The notes under the pieces are model-generated. The model searched no databases, had not been told where the DNA came from, and saw only the letters and a program-made list of their open reading frames with translations. Both the position numbers and the translations under genes were made by a program. A DNA stretch of 64,000 nucleotides from Lathyrus oleraceus (Eukaryota > Streptophyta > Magnoliopsida > Fabales > Fabaceae): the NCBI RefSeq assembly GCF_024323335.1, contig NC_066579.1, positions 251,217,575-251,281,574 of the forward strand, written 5' to 3'. Position 1 is the first letter of the stretch. The number at the start of each line of letters is the position of its first letter. Below, piece by piece: positions 9,789-22,424 of this stretch.

Positions 9789-12780
9789 GCTGCCCCTATT
9801 TAAGGACATTCTAAATGATACGTGAAGGTTAAAATTTTCGTATCAACTCAGTAGAATGGACTTAAATAACAACATATAGAAATAAATTTTGGTCCCTAAG
9901 AGACCTCATGATGCATATGATATGAATGTTAAAGTAATCTTTGTGGGGAATATGTTGCCACAAAAGAAAAGAAGTCTGGAGAGACTGAAAGTCCACAAGA
10001 GCGTACTGCATACCGTAAGGAACACTCACTGGAGAGACAGAGACTCTGAGGGGATAAGAAGTTGTGCATAGGCCAGGCTACGCCTTAAAAAACTGCTGGA
10101 GACACGAGGGGAATTTCCATGAAAATAAATCAGTGGAAGAACCCGGTCGGGGATTAGGGGAAACGGGTAAATCAGAATGAAGCTGAAATACTCAGACCAA
10201 ACAAGAAAAAGGCGATTCCACTAAGGAAATACACACTCAAAATCAATTGGGGAAGAATAATCTTCAACACAGGAATACCAAAGAATATCTATTACCGTTT
10301 AGTGGGTAGGAAGATGATATACTATGACAGAGGGACATCCGTTACCGGTTAGGGTAAACATATCAAGGATGACTCGCTGAGGAAAAAAAGGTGTATTCGT
10401 TACTTGTTATTGGGTAAGAATAACCTATTGGGGGAAAAGCCCAAATAGGATTTACAACTACCAGTTACTGGGTAGAAGACCAAGAGGAGAGAATATCTGT
10501 CACCGATTAAAGTGAACATGTCAAGGATAAACTCAAAGGAAAAATATCTATCATCGGTTAGGATAAACATATCAAGGATAGACAACCGGGGAGAAATAAG
10601 AACTATATCTATCAGTTACTGGATAGAATACCAAAGAGAGAATATTCATCACCGGTTAGGATGAACATATCAAGGAAAGACTCGGAGGGGAAAGTAGGAT
10701 TTACAACTACGGGTTACTGGGCAGAAGACCGTAAAGAGGATAAAATCTGTCATCGGTTAAGATGAACATATCAAGGATAAACTCTCTGGGGAATAAAAGT
10801 AGGATTACAACTACCTTTTTACTGGGTAGAAAACCACAAAGGGAAGAATATCCATCACCGGTTAGGATGAACATATCAAGGATATACAACTTGGGGAAAA
10901 AGTGAAAACGAATTCACTGGGGAAAACAAAGGAAGTAGATTACTTTTACCGGGTATTGGGAAAAAGTAAAGTACTAAAAAATTGAGAAGAATATTACCAA
11001 TTACTGGGTAATAGAGATTTGCAAGGGACCAAAACATCTATCTAGGTAATAACTAGAAAGAAACGGTCAAACAAGGACTCAACCCAATGAGGATATAAAT
11101 CAAGGGAGTGGTTCTATCTAGATAATTAATTGGGGAGGAAACCGAAATAATAATCATCCACGAGGAAATAACTCAGTGGGGAAAGAAGAAAGGTTAAACT
11201 CTTTCTGTTTAAAGGGGCTGACACTTTACAATTGAAAGAGGACAGACACACCAAATCTGCATAGGTAAATGATATCACCAAAATAGGGGATCGGAATAAC
11301 GAGATCAAATGCAATAAAAATGCATAATGAAATGTCTGATGAATATGCATGTGTATGATTGATGATTATGCTGACAAAACAACACAAAGGATACAAATAT
11401 CAAAGATTTGAATCACTGCTGCAACATTTTGCTAATCTCAACAAGATGGAAACACCAACTGGAGAAAAATGTTAGGGATGAAAATAAATCATCTGGCTCA
11501 GAGCAAATCAATCCTGGCTGGGAAATCATGGAGAACATGATTTCACCTAATAACGGAAAACTCTATAGGGAGAAAGAGCATTGCTGAAGGATAAACGAAC
11601 ATGCCAAGGATTAGAGAAAAGATCTGCTGAGAATCCAAATTGTAAACTCCACGGGGAATTTTAGGTCAACACCATATCAAATGGAAGACAACCCTGCAGG
11701 GGACAAAACCAAAATACTGCTCATAATCCAAAACTGTCGGGAACAAGGGATCTTCATATCAGAAGATGAACTCCATCGGGGAATACAAGAGGTGAAAAAC
11801 TCTGCACGAGGATCTAAGCAAATTGCTGAGGATGTTATTCCTCAAAAATCATCAAATTCTCTTTGGAAATTGCGAAATAAACCAATTCCAAGGAAAAGAT
11901 AATCGAATCTGATGAACTGCCAAAGTTATGCAACACAAATATGCTAATGGACACAAAATAAAGGTCCAGGATCTCCAGAGTCACAAACAGGAGGACATCT
12001 ACAGGAGCACCACATCTGGAGAATATGGATTTGCAAAAGGGATTAATTATCAGCTCGACTTCATTGGGGATGTGACCTTTCAACTCAGTTAGGGATAACT
12101 GACGAATTGTTGGGGAGGAAAATAGTTACCAAACCGACTGCTTGGGGAAGACCAACAAGGCTTCACACTTCAAGACTTAACTGTTCTCAGATTGCTGTTG
12201 ACATTCCTTGCTGAAATCGATTATTCTTAAAGTGATTATTTTTTATTATTTTTTAAGAAAAATAATTTTTATTCATTAATTTATTTCAAAATTATCATCA
12301 TAAAAATTCAATTTTACTTAGTAGAAGCAAGTAAGAGTAGAAACAATTGGATAAAAGTTCAACTTTATTTAATAGAATGGTAGTCTGTAAATAACAGGAC
12401 TCCATAGATATTTACAAAGTTGGAAATGGTAATTTACATGGAAAAGGGATACATTGAATACAATGATCACTACTCTCCCTACCAACTTCGATATCCATCG
12501 TGCTCTTGGCTTCGGTTGAGAATAATGATTCAGAACCAAACGACCTGCTCAAAACTTCCTCCATGATTAGGACCAACCGAATGCAGTTACTTGCCATAAT
12601 CCCTAATTTTTTGCCTATATTTCCCCAAGGTGGGGTACTCAATCTACCGGGATAAATTTATGTTTTATGTCTCTAACTTTTGCCTGGATCGCCCTTTCAG
12701 GTTTTCAATCCACCGAGACGCTCATTTTTTCCTAAGCCGCCCTTTCGGGTTTTCAACTTAGCAAGTTGTTATTTTCTTTT
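9789..12780 (-). other. Ogre A 3' UTR with polypurine tract
   Basis: About 3 kb separate the integrase stop from the 3' LTR. In element sense the last bases before TGTAAGACC read AAATAGGGGCAGC, the polypurine tract (9789-9801). The old plus-strand element has the same tract before its LTR. The middle holds a degenerate tandem repeat (10265-10995). Near the pol end, blocks with TCCACCGAGA and CCTAAGCC are conserved in Ogre B and in the old element. No coding sequence is supported. Confidence 0.85.
10265..10995 (-). repeat. Degenerate tandem repeats in the Ogre A 3' UTR
   Basis: Two alternating unit types recur on the plus strand. One has (CACCGGTTA)GGATGAACATATCAAGGATA, with six ATATCAAGGA-like cores near 10362, 10515, 10568, 10665, 10764 and 10868. 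The other has TTACAACTACCGGTTACTGG then TAGAAGACCA. Unit spacing is variable, about 50-110 bp. Repeat arrays in the 3' UTR are a known Ogre/Tat property and a source of satellite DNA in legumes. The Ogre B counterpart is at 57540-58510. Confidence 0.85.
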
Positions 12781-15700
12781 TTAGGCGAAGTATTTCTTGA
12801 CTGCATTGGCATTCATAAGACGAGTGAACTCTTCACCATCCATAGTTGTAAGAATCAAAGCACCGCCTGAGAAGGCTCTCTTAACAACATATGGGCCTTC
12901 ATAATTAGGAGTACATTTTCCCCTGGCATCAGGTTTGAAAGATAGAATCTTCTTGAGCACGAGGTCACCTTTTCTAAACACATGAGGCCTGACCTTCTTA
13001 TCGAAAGCTTTCTTCATCCTTTGATGATATAACTGACCATGACACATGGCAGTCAATCTCTTCTCTTCAATCAAATTCAACTGATCATATCTGGTCTGGC
13101 ACCATTCAGCTTCAATCAACTTGGCTTCCATTAGCACACACAGTGACAGGACATCAACCTCTATTGGGAGCACAACTTCCATGCCATAAACAAGAGAGAA
13201 AGGGGTTTCCCCCGTTGAAGTGTGGATGGATTTACGATACCCATGCAAAGAAAATGGTAGCATTTCATGCCAATCTTTATATGTCACAACCATCTTCTGA
13301 ATGATCTTCTTGATGTTCTTATTTGCAGCTTCAACAACACCATTTATCTTAGGTTTGTAGGGAGAAGAATTATGATGTACAATCTTGAAGTCTTTGCAAA
13401 GAGCATCCACCATATTATTGTTCAAGTTTGATCCATTATCAGTAATGATCTTACTTGGCACACTATACCGGCATATAATCTGATTCTTGATAAACCTCAC
13501 AATAACTTGTTTGGTCACATTTGCATATGATGCCGCTTCAACCCACTTTATGAAGTAGTCAATAGCCACCAGAATAAAACGATGTCCGTTCGAAGCTTTA
13601 GGCTTAATCATACCAATCATATCAATTTCACACATGGAGAAGGGCCATGGAGAGGAAATGACATTCAATAGTGTCGGAGGAACATGAATCTTATTTGCAT
13701 AGATTTGACACTTGTGACATTTCTTCACAAACTTGCAACAATCAGATTCCATTGTCAGCCAATAGTAACTTGCTCTCAACATCTTCTTTGCCATATCATG
13801 CCCATTGGAATGAGTACCAAAGGAACCTTCATGGACTTCAGCCATCAACAGGTCTACTTCGTGTCTATCCACGCATTTGAGCAAAACCATATAGAAATTT
13901 CTCTTATAAAGTACATCACCATTCAGGTAAAAGTTTCCAGCTAATATTCTCAAAGTCTTCTTATCTTTCAAAGATGCCTCAGGAGGGTAAGTCTGACTTT
14001 GGAGGAAACATTTGATATCAAAATACCATGGCTTCTCATCTTTGACTTCTTCAACAACAAATACATGAGATGGCCTATCAAGACGCATCATAGTCAAATT
14101 GGGAACTTCATTCTGAAATTTCACAACAATCATTAAAGTCAACATTGCAAGAGCATCTGCCATCCGGTTTTCATCTCGAGGGATATGATGAAACTCAACC
14201 TTTGTAAAGAAAGTTGAAATTTTCCTCACATAATCTCTATATGGTATCAAACCGGGTTGATTCGTCTCCCATTCATGTTTGATTTGGTTTACAATCAAAG
14301 CCGAATCTCCATAGACATCAAGATATTTAATTCTGAGATCAATGGCCTCTTCAAGCCCCATAATGAAAGCTTCATACTCCGTCACATTGTTCGTACATTT
14401 GAAGGTTAATCTAGCTGTAAACGGAAAATGAGTTCTTTGAGGAGTAATAATCATTGCCCTAATGTCATTACCATATGAATTAACAACTCCATCAAATACC
14501 ATGCCCCAATGGGAACTAGGTTCTGGCCCTTCTTCAAGCAATGGTTCATCACAATCTCTTCATTAGGAAAATCATATTGCACTGACTGATAATCTTCAAT
14601 CGGTTGGTGAGCCAAATGGTCAGCCAAGAACTACCTCTAATAGATTTTTGAGATCGGTATTCAATATCATACTCAGATAACAACATTTGCCAACGAGAAA
14701 TTCTCCCAGTTAAAGCAGGCTTCTCAAAAATGTACTTGATTGGATCCATTTTAGATATTAACCAAGTAGTATGATTCAACATATACTGGCGCAGACGCTT
14801 AGCAGCCCAAGCCAATGCGCATCATGTCTTTTCAAACATCGAATACCGAGTCTCATAGTCAGTGAATTTATTACTGGGGTAGTAAATGGCATACTCTTTC
14901 TTTCCAGATTCATCTTGCTAACCAAGAACACAACCCATACTCTCATCAAGCACAGTCAGATACATGATCAACGGTCTTCCTTCAACAGGCGGAGACGGAA
15001 TCAGAGGCTCAAGCAGATATTCTTTGATACTATCAAAAGCTTTTTGGAAATCTTTAGTCCAATCACAAGACTGATCTTTTAGAAGAATCTTGAATATATG
15101 CGCACACGTGGAATTCATATGCGATATAAATCTTGAGATATAGTTCAAACGACCGAGAAAACCTCTGACTTGCTTCTCAGTTTTGGGCGCAGACATTTCT
15201 TAAATTTTTTTGACCTTGGCAGGATCAACTTTAATACCCTTCTCACTGAGAATGATGCCCAACAACTTACTACAACGAACACCAAAAGTACACTTATTGG
15301 GATTCAAGCGGAGTTTATATTTCCTCAAACGCTGGAATAACTTCAATAAAGGCTCAACATGCTCTTCTTCATCACTTGATTTGGCAATCATATCATCAAC
15401 ATAAATTTCAATCTCTTTATGCATCATATCATGAAAAAGAGTGGTCATAGCCCTCTGGTATGTTGCACGAGCATTCTTTAGACCGAAAGGCATCACTCTA
15501 TAACAGAATCTTCCCCGGGGCGTAATGAATATGGTCTTCTCCATATCTTCAGGTTCCACCTTAATTTGATTCTAACTGGAAAATCCGTCCATAAACAAAA
15601 AGACTTTGAATTTAGATGTATTGTCTACCAACATGTCAATGTGCGGCAGAGGAAAATCATCTTTTGGACTAGCTTTATCCAAATCTCTATAATCAACACA

Positions 15701-16223
15701 CATGTGGACTTTTCCATCTTTCTTAGGAACATGCACAATGTTGGCCGCCCACTATGGGTACTCAGAGGTAACAAGAAAACCAACATCAATCTGCTTTTGT
15801 ACTTCCTCTTTGATCTTCACTGCCATATCAGGATGAGTTCTTCTCAACTTCTGCTTGACCGGCGGGCATTCTGGCTTCAACGACAATCTATGCTCCACAA
15901 TCTCAGAATCTAAACCAGGCATGTCTTGATAGGACCAAGCAAACACATCAGAATACTCTCGAAGAAGATCAATCAACCCCTTCTTAGCTTCTGAACTCGG
16001 TTGAGACCCAATCTTGACTTCCTTCACATCATCTTCTGAACCCAAGTTGACTAATTCAATATGCTCTTCAAACGGATGAATGGTTTTCTCCTCGTGCTCA
16101 AGTAAACGAGATAATTCATCAGATACTTCTTCATCATCAATCTCTTCCTTAGCTTCAAACACAGGGAGATCAAAGTTTGGATAGGGAGTAGGATCCTTGT
16201 ATTCAATGAGCTTGAGAACCAAC
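12781..16223 (-). pseudogene. pol: Ogre A pol exon 2: RT, RNase H, archaeal-type RNase H, integrase
   Basis: In reading order: RT (VPKKDGKV near 15725; YVDDMIAKS near 15400), RNase H (FDSIKEYL, VLDESMGCVLG near 14935), archaeal-type RNase H from about 14541 (MVFDG, TEYEAFIMGLE, YGDSALIVNQI, HIPRDEN). Integrase follows with an HHCC finger (NGHDM ... CCKFVKKCHKC), catalytic D in EIDMIG, D in ITDNGSN and E in VVEAANKN, ending at FTRLMNANAVKKYFA. The last 586 codons are open. Upstream the frame is broken by stops at 15572-15574, near 15198, 14918-14920 and 14854, by a frameshift near 14635 with a short deletion before the second RNase H, and by codon losses. It starts at the splice acceptor. Confidence 0.92.
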
Positions 16224-16480
16224 CTGCATAATGATTTGATATTTTGATTTTATAGAAGTGGAGTGCGACTAAATATTATGCAGATGGAAGATTATTATTT
16301 ATTCATGTTTTTTGTGATTATCATTTTCAGAAAAAGCAAAAAGTGAAAATAAAACATCATAGATGTGGATGAATAAAATTGTCTTTTATTTATGATAATC
16401 AGGAAAATGCCCAACAATGTTCACTTCTCCCATAGGCATCGAAGAATGATTTTTCTTTAAAATAAATGAAAACAAATTAC
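16224..16480 (-). other. Ogre A intron between protease and RT (257 bp)
   Basis: On the minus strand the donor is CTCTAA|GTAATTTG (G at 16480) and the acceptor is AATTATGCAG-like, ending at 16224. The intron is AT-rich, full of stops in all frames and has no similarity to coding sequence. Removing it joins the upstream reading (IIIHRS, then a codon split 2+1) to LVLKLIEYKD in frame. A short intron at this place is a described Ogre feature. The old element has comparable sites at 2228-2469. Confidence 0.8.
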
Positions 16481-17470
16481 TTAGAGCGATGGATAATAAT
16501 AGGAACATCAACAGCAACCCAATTGTTGCAAGTCCGGCCATGCGTCACAAAGTTGGCACAAGCTTCATCTTTATCACTATTGTCTTCAATTACGGCAGTT
16601 AAGTGTTGATCATTCCCATGAATGAACCCTCCACTATGGAAAATTGGTTACACAACTTCAATTCTGGCACTGAACATCCCTGGTCGAAAACTCAATTCGG
16701 CTCTATTCTTGTTCTCGATAATTTCCACCATACGACCCTATTTGTCAATGCTTCTAGTCTCAATAGCCTCTCGTGCATCCTTCAAAGAAGACATAGGTGC
16801 CCCCTTTTTTTTTCCTTTCCTCAGAAATAGATAAGGCTTGGAACAATGTTCCAACCTCCTCCTCAACATCATCATAAGTGAAAGATGACAAATGGTTCAC
16901 TAACAATGCCTTCTTTCCACCAACAACGACAAGCTTGCCGTTCTTTAAAAATTTCAGCTTCTGGTGTAGAGTAGACGTCACTTCTCCAGCCTCATGAATC
17001 CATGGCCTTCCTAGAAAGCCATTGTAGGCCGGGTGGATATCCATTACCTGGAAAGTAATCTGGAAATCACTCAGACTTATCTTTACTGGAAGGTCCACTT
17101 CACCAATGACAGTTTTACGTGAACCGTCGAACGCTTTTACAATCACGCCGCTGTACCTCATTGGGGCGCCTTGGTAAGAGAGTCTTGATAAAGTTGATTT
17201 TGGCAGCACATTCAAAGATGACACAATGTCAACCAACATATTGAACATAGCGTCCTCCTTACAATTCATTGAAATGTGCAACGCCAAATTAAGATTTTTT
17301 CCTTCCTTAGGAAGCTCTTCATCATAAAAACTCAAATTATTACAAGAAGTAATGTTGGAAACTATGTGGCCAAACTGATCCACGGTCACATCATGCTCAA
17401 CGTAAGCCTGTTCCAACACTTTCTGTAATGCCTCCCTATGTGCTTCAGAACTCATCAACAGTGATAGCAT
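16481..17470 (-). pseudogene. Ogre A protease and protease-RT linker
   Basis: Retropepsin-like aspartic protease that would mature Gag-Pol. The upstream helix (LMSSEAHREALQKVLEQA) leads to the active-site segment MLVDIVSSLNVLPKSTL near 17235. Family members have D-T/S-G there, so the T and G are both replaced (ATT GTG) and catalysis should be lost. FLGRPWIHEAG follows. A frameshift lies in an A-rich run near 16805. The linker reads SSLKDAREAIETR and GRMVEIIENKNR, with a stop at 16738-16740 where W is usual, up to the intron donor. Confidence 0.88.
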
Positions 17471-17488
17471 GGAGATCTTTGACGGAGT

Positions 17489-19731
17489 CTAGAGCAGCTG
17501 CTCTACCACATTGAATTCACTTCTTTTGATCAACTTTAAAACTTCTTCATCATCGTTAGCCTTTAGTTTGCTAGATTCACCAAACTGACACATTGAAGCC
17601 CTAACCGGATTCACTACTGGAATCTCTGCCTTCTTACTTGCATAAACATCTTCTATTTCTTTTGAAAAGACTGGACCGAGAACACGACCGCTACGGGTCA
17701 CCTTTGCTATATCTCCAATATTCACCATTGAGTCTGCGACTGGTAGAGGGACCTCTTGACCATTTTCAATCATAGTGTCGTTGTATTGATATTGAACAAC
17801 TTTATCGAATGCATACGGAACAGGGCCTGCTAACCGTATAACTAACGGCGATACCGATCTATTGACATTGTTGCTGTTGCTACTATTAAACTAGATAACT
17901 ACCCACTTAGGGGTCTTGAATACATGCACAATCACATTCATATCATCTATATCCCTCGACTGTTGAATCTAGATTACATTCTCATCCATCAACTTCTGGA
18001 TATCCCTCATGCCAACCATCAAACCACGGGGGTTCACACTGCAGATCACACAACCATCATGGTCATGTTCACAATAACTGATGGAATACAAAGTTCTATG
18101 CATTTCCACCAACAACCTACGAATACGTCACACATTGAATACTCGGAAATTCCCTGGACAACCGTCCACCATGTTGACAGTAGTATTACCATGAGCAGGC
18201 AATGGATTAGCTTTCTTGTTTGGCGCTCTATCCTCAAGGGACACCATACCACTTTTCACAAGTTTCTGGACCTTATATTTTAACGGATAGAAGTTCTCTA
18301 TGTCATGGCCAGGGGCTCCCTGGTGGAAATCACAATGAAGTTCAGGTTTGAACCACCATTCGAGTGGCTCAGGAATTTGCAGAGGATTTATTGGTTGAAT
18401 GAGGTTCTTGAGAACCAATGATGGGTACAATTTTGCGTAAGACATACGAATAAGGTCAAAGGAGACCTTTTTCCTCTCAAAATTTTGTTGATGATTATTG
18501 TTGTTGTTGTAGTTGTTTCTTTGTTGCGATTGTTCTTGACGTTGTTGTTGAATTGGAACTGGTTAATTAGAATTGTTGGAAACAACCGGAATTATTGAAG
18601 AAATTTGATGTTGATGTTGACGAGGTTGAGAACTCTTTCTAACATGAGGCCTCCTCTGCCTCCCTACTGACACTGAATTAGTTTCTCCCTCCTTCCTCTT
18701 GAAGAAACTCCCACCATACTTCTTGCTGGATGATGCTTCTTCTTTAGACAAACGTCCTTAATGGACTCCTTCCTCTAGCCTCATCCCCATACTTACCATT
18801 TTAGTAAAGTCATTGGGGGCACTTTCAATCATACGTTCATAATAAAACGAACTCAGCATCTTCAAGAAGATTTTCGTCATTTCTTTCTCTTCCAAAGGTG
18901 GACTAATCTGGGCAGCCAGCTCCCTCAATCTCTAGGCATACTCTTTGAATGTCTCCTTATCTTTATGAGACATAGACCTCAATTGGTCTCTATCAGGCGT
19001 CATATCCACGTTGTACTTGTACTGCTTGATAAAGGCCTCGCCTAAGTATTAAAAGTACGGATGCTTGCACTGTCCAAACCCATATACCACCTCAAGGCAG
19101 CTCCAGTCAAACTATCTTGGAAATAGTGAATCAATAACTGATCATTATCAGTATGAGTAGACATCATAAGATGACTTAGCGGGCAAGTATTCCCCTTGTA
19201 CTTTTCATAGTCGGGGACCTTGAACTTCATCGGGATCTTAACATTGGGGTCCAGGCAGAGTTAAGCAGCACTCTTCCCAAACAAATCTTTTCCTCTCAGA
19301 GTCTTCAATTCTTTGTGCAACTCTAGGAGTTGATCTTTCATCTCATCCATCCTCTCATATACATCTGTTCCATCAGACAACTCAGAATGGTAGATAATGT
19401 CTTCAACACGAGGAAGAGTATGAACAATCGGAGGTGGCACTGACATGATCGGGCTAGATGCGGGCATAGAAATAAATGTGGGCGCATACCCTTCTGGCAT
19501 AAAGTTTGATGGTATTCGCCAAGGAAATCCAGCAGGCATAAAGGGTATGGATTGACTGGCAGTAGCAACAGGAATAGTTAAGGTAGCAACCTCAGAAATA
19601 ACATTCCTCTGGGGAGGAGTTGCAGGAGTTGGTGAAGATTGATTCTGTGCAGCAATGACAGATTCCATCATAGCCGTTAATCTGGCGATCTCGTCCTTCA
19701 GCTCTCGGTTCTCTTACTCTAGATGCTCCAT
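17489..19731 (-). pseudogene. gag: Ogre A gag
   Basis: Capsid/nucleocapsid protein of the particle. The likely start at 19731 (MEHLE) opens a coiled-coil stretch (ENRELKDEIARLTA). The retrotransposon gag domain follows (KFKVPDYEKYKGN at 19220, LIHYFQDSLTGAALRWY near 19115), then a Q/N-rich linker (18470-18620) and a modified zinc knuckle CDFHQGAPGHDIENF near 18320, whose last cysteine is replaced by F. The C-terminal part (CPGNFRVFNV, then VTRSGRVLGPVF near 17695) leads to protease. Stops lie at 19714-19716, 19261-19263, 18932-18934, near 18758, near 18561 and 18128-18130. A frameshift at about 19045 also breaks it. Confidence 0.88.
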
Positions 19732-20029
19732 GATCCTTGGTTGATTAGCACGAGTATTGTAACGGTGAGTCAACTTAGCTGATGCACAGAAGAATAACTG
19801 ATAAGACATCTGGCGGAAGAAAACCTGATATACAAATGATGCATGAAATGCAATGTTTTTTTTTGTTTTTAATTTCGAGGAACATATGAAGCGCTATTTG
19901 AAAATATATAATGATAATAACAACAATTTGATTGACCATAAAAATCTATTTTTATTCATAAATTTTGGAAGGATTACACTGAGTACAATTTCAGAAACCA
20001 AAGTACAAATACAAGAGAAAAGGAAACTA
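19732..20029 (-). other. Spacer between ORF1 and gag of Ogre A
   Basis: 298 bp, AT-rich, with a T9-type run near 19855-19870. I see no conserved coding or RNA feature. The spacer implies gag is translated separately from ORF1 or by reinitiation. Confidence 0.6.
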
Positions 20030-21539
20030 TCATCCTAAGGATCCCTTAGCAAATGTATGAGATGATCTGGATGTGGGTGTGTACTTCCTTCGGATGCGTC
20101 GAATCTCAGACTCAAAGGATGTCTTCATCCGAGCCTTCTCAAGAACTAGCTGATCAATAACCTTCTTCCAAGCACCAGAAGGCTGAGGTATACTATAGGA
20201 AGATAGACCCTCTGGCTCTCTCTGTCTCTTTACTGCTCGGTCTTCAAGAATCTCAATAAGTGCATCATTGTCTTTCGACTCAAGCTGCAACTCTTCATGC
20301 TTTCGGCTCAAAGCATGGAACCGCTCTTCCCACATGTCTCTCTCTTGCTTCATCTTGGTGAATGTGTCTTCCAACTCCTCTACATATTGGTTAGGAAGAG
20401 TCAATGTATCAGCTGTAACCAAAGACATAGGTCTTTCACAAGCATACGACATCTTCAGCTCCAAAGCTCTCTTCTTCACCCAAATAGTGTAAGCTTCCAA
20501 AGTTACACAGTTGCACGGATTAAGCTCGGATCTTCCCTTCCTATGCACATTATGCCAAGCATGTATCATCCTTTGCTTAAAATGTTGGGGATCTTTACCC
20601 TCTTGATAGAAAAGACCTTCTAACTGAGTGTTATTTGGTTTATCTCTCAAGGGGAACCCAAGTTGACGACGAGCCAAAGCAGGGTTGTAGTTGATTCCTC
20701 CTTGTGTACTAATAAGAAGCACATTAGATAATTCACACAACTGTTAATAATATCCAAGCTACTAAATGCAAAATCATACCAAACAATATCATCATTAGTG
20801 AGAGACATAAATCTCTGAGGCCACCGTAGACATTGCTTGTTCTCCAAGAAAGCAGGCGTCTGAGGCAAGTGAGAAATAAACCACTTATACAGAAGAGGAA
20901 CACAACACACAATAGTCTCACCATCTTTAGAATTCCTCAAATGAAAAGAGAAATACATGTCACCCAACAGAGTAGGAACATGATTCCCAATCAAAAAGAT
21001 TATGATGGCGTTAACATCAACAAAACCGTCAATGTTAGGGAACAAGGCTAAACCATAGATGAGCAATACAAAGATGGCTTCAAAATCATCCATACTACCG
21101 GCTTGAGCAAAACAGTAGCTTTACCAATGAGGAACTCAGAAGTCAACCCAAGAATACCTCATTTCTTCACCAAATGAGCATCAATCTCAAATTTCTTTAG
21201 ATGAAGAGCTTCAACTATGATATAAGATCTGGGAATCTCCCCCAATCCACTAAAAGGTACTTTGTCAAAAACAGGTATACCCAAGAGATGAGCATACTCC
21301 TCCAACATAGGGACAAGATGATAATCAGGAAAAGTGAAGCACCGGTAGATAGGATCATAAAAATGAACCAACACACTTAGAAGCCCTTCAACCACATCAG
21401 TAGATAACACGGACAAGGGCTTCCCATGATGTTGCTTGAAGTCTAAGGGATCTAATACAAAGGATGACAACTTCCTTAGCTCTTTCAAATCAAAACATCT
21501 GAAACTGTACTTCTTAGTGTTCCTTCGTCCATAATCCAT
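20030..21539 (-). pseudogene. Ogre A ORF1 (extra ORF upstream of gag)
   Basis: A protein of about 500 codons, readable from MDYGRRNTKK at 21539 to SRSSHTFAKGSLG at 20033. The N-terminal half (ELRKLSSFVLDPLDF, FTFPDYHLVPMLEEYAHLLGIPVF) resembles the plant mobile domain fold found in some transposon-derived plant proteins; this is my reading of the motif, not a search result. The C-terminal third is charged and predicted coiled-coil (EELEDTFTKMKQERDMWEER). Three lesions split it: a TGA near 21157, a frameshift near 21110 and one near 20735. ORF1 before gag is diagnostic of Ogre; its function is unknown. Confidence 0.85.
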
Positions 21540-22394
21540 GACTCTGAAAATATTTGCAAATGAGACCTTAGTTCCTTGAAATTTACTTTTTTGTGAGGAA
21601 TGTTATGATATGCATGTATGCATGAATGCAACAATCACACATAAGGGATCACACACAAGGCAAACACAAGAAAAGGTCCAGGGATGGATCAAGTCATCAT
21701 CAAGGTCAATCATCCATTTTGGTGGATTATGGTTTTCACCTTATCAACACCCAAATTCCATTGATATTGACAAAATTTGATCGGATCAAGCAAGAATCAA
21801 AGGGTTTGTTGCGAGTCACGAGCATGGAGTCAGGTTAAGAACCATCCCAAAGGAGTGTATTAAGGATAAAACCTGTAGATCATGTTCTAAAAAGTTCCCA
21901 AAGTCTTAATCCCATCTCTCAGATATTATAGGTTAGGATGATTGACTTTTCAACCCATAATATTCTCAAGAGAAACTTGTCTGAGTGTAGTATCGCGTAA
22001 CAACTATTATCAGGTCTACACCTGAACAACCTCCGTACTACGTCCTAAATAGGCCAAGTTGGGTTAAATGTTCTAGATCCTCAGCTTCTTGGACCCCAAA
22101 TCAGAGAAAGTAATTCCTAGCCACAAATAACTTGTGTGACATTAGTAACTCCAAAATGGTCTCCACTTAGTAGATGGGTCTCAAGCTAACTTGTTAAGTA
22201 CTACTCTACATAAGTTGAACATTACGATACCATCCTCCTATCTTAATTGCACTCAAGTTCGGGTTAGAACTTATCTCACCACTCAGAGATCACCAAGCAC
22301 AACAGATAAATTATATCACACAAACAATATTCAAACATCAAATATACAAATTTATACACATAAAAAAGTAGGCTAAACCCACTGAGAACAACAA
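21540..22394 (-). other. Ogre A leader between primer site and ORF1
   Basis: About 850 bp with no coding reading shared with other elements here. It contains a small alternating ATGCATG stretch near 21610-21630. It would hold the packaging signal and leader of the genomic RNA, which I cannot delimit. Confidence 0.6.
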
Positions 22395-22415
22395 TCGTCC
22401 CTAGCAGAGTCGCCA
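22395..22415 (-). other. tRNA primer-binding site of Ogre A
   Basis: In element sense the sequence TGGCGACTCTGCTAGGGACG starts nine bases after the end of the 5' LTR. It begins TGG, as expected for complementarity to a tRNA CCA end. Ogre elements are known to use tRNA-Arg and have a very similar site; the tRNA identity here is inferred from that. Confidence 0.85.
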
Positions 22416-22424
22416 CTTAATTTT

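Noticed and set aside
10265..10995. CRISPR-like array of repeated 20-30 bp blocks
   Set aside because: Repeats are degenerate with irregular spacing, sit in an Ogre 3' UTR of plant DNA, and have no leader or cas genes.
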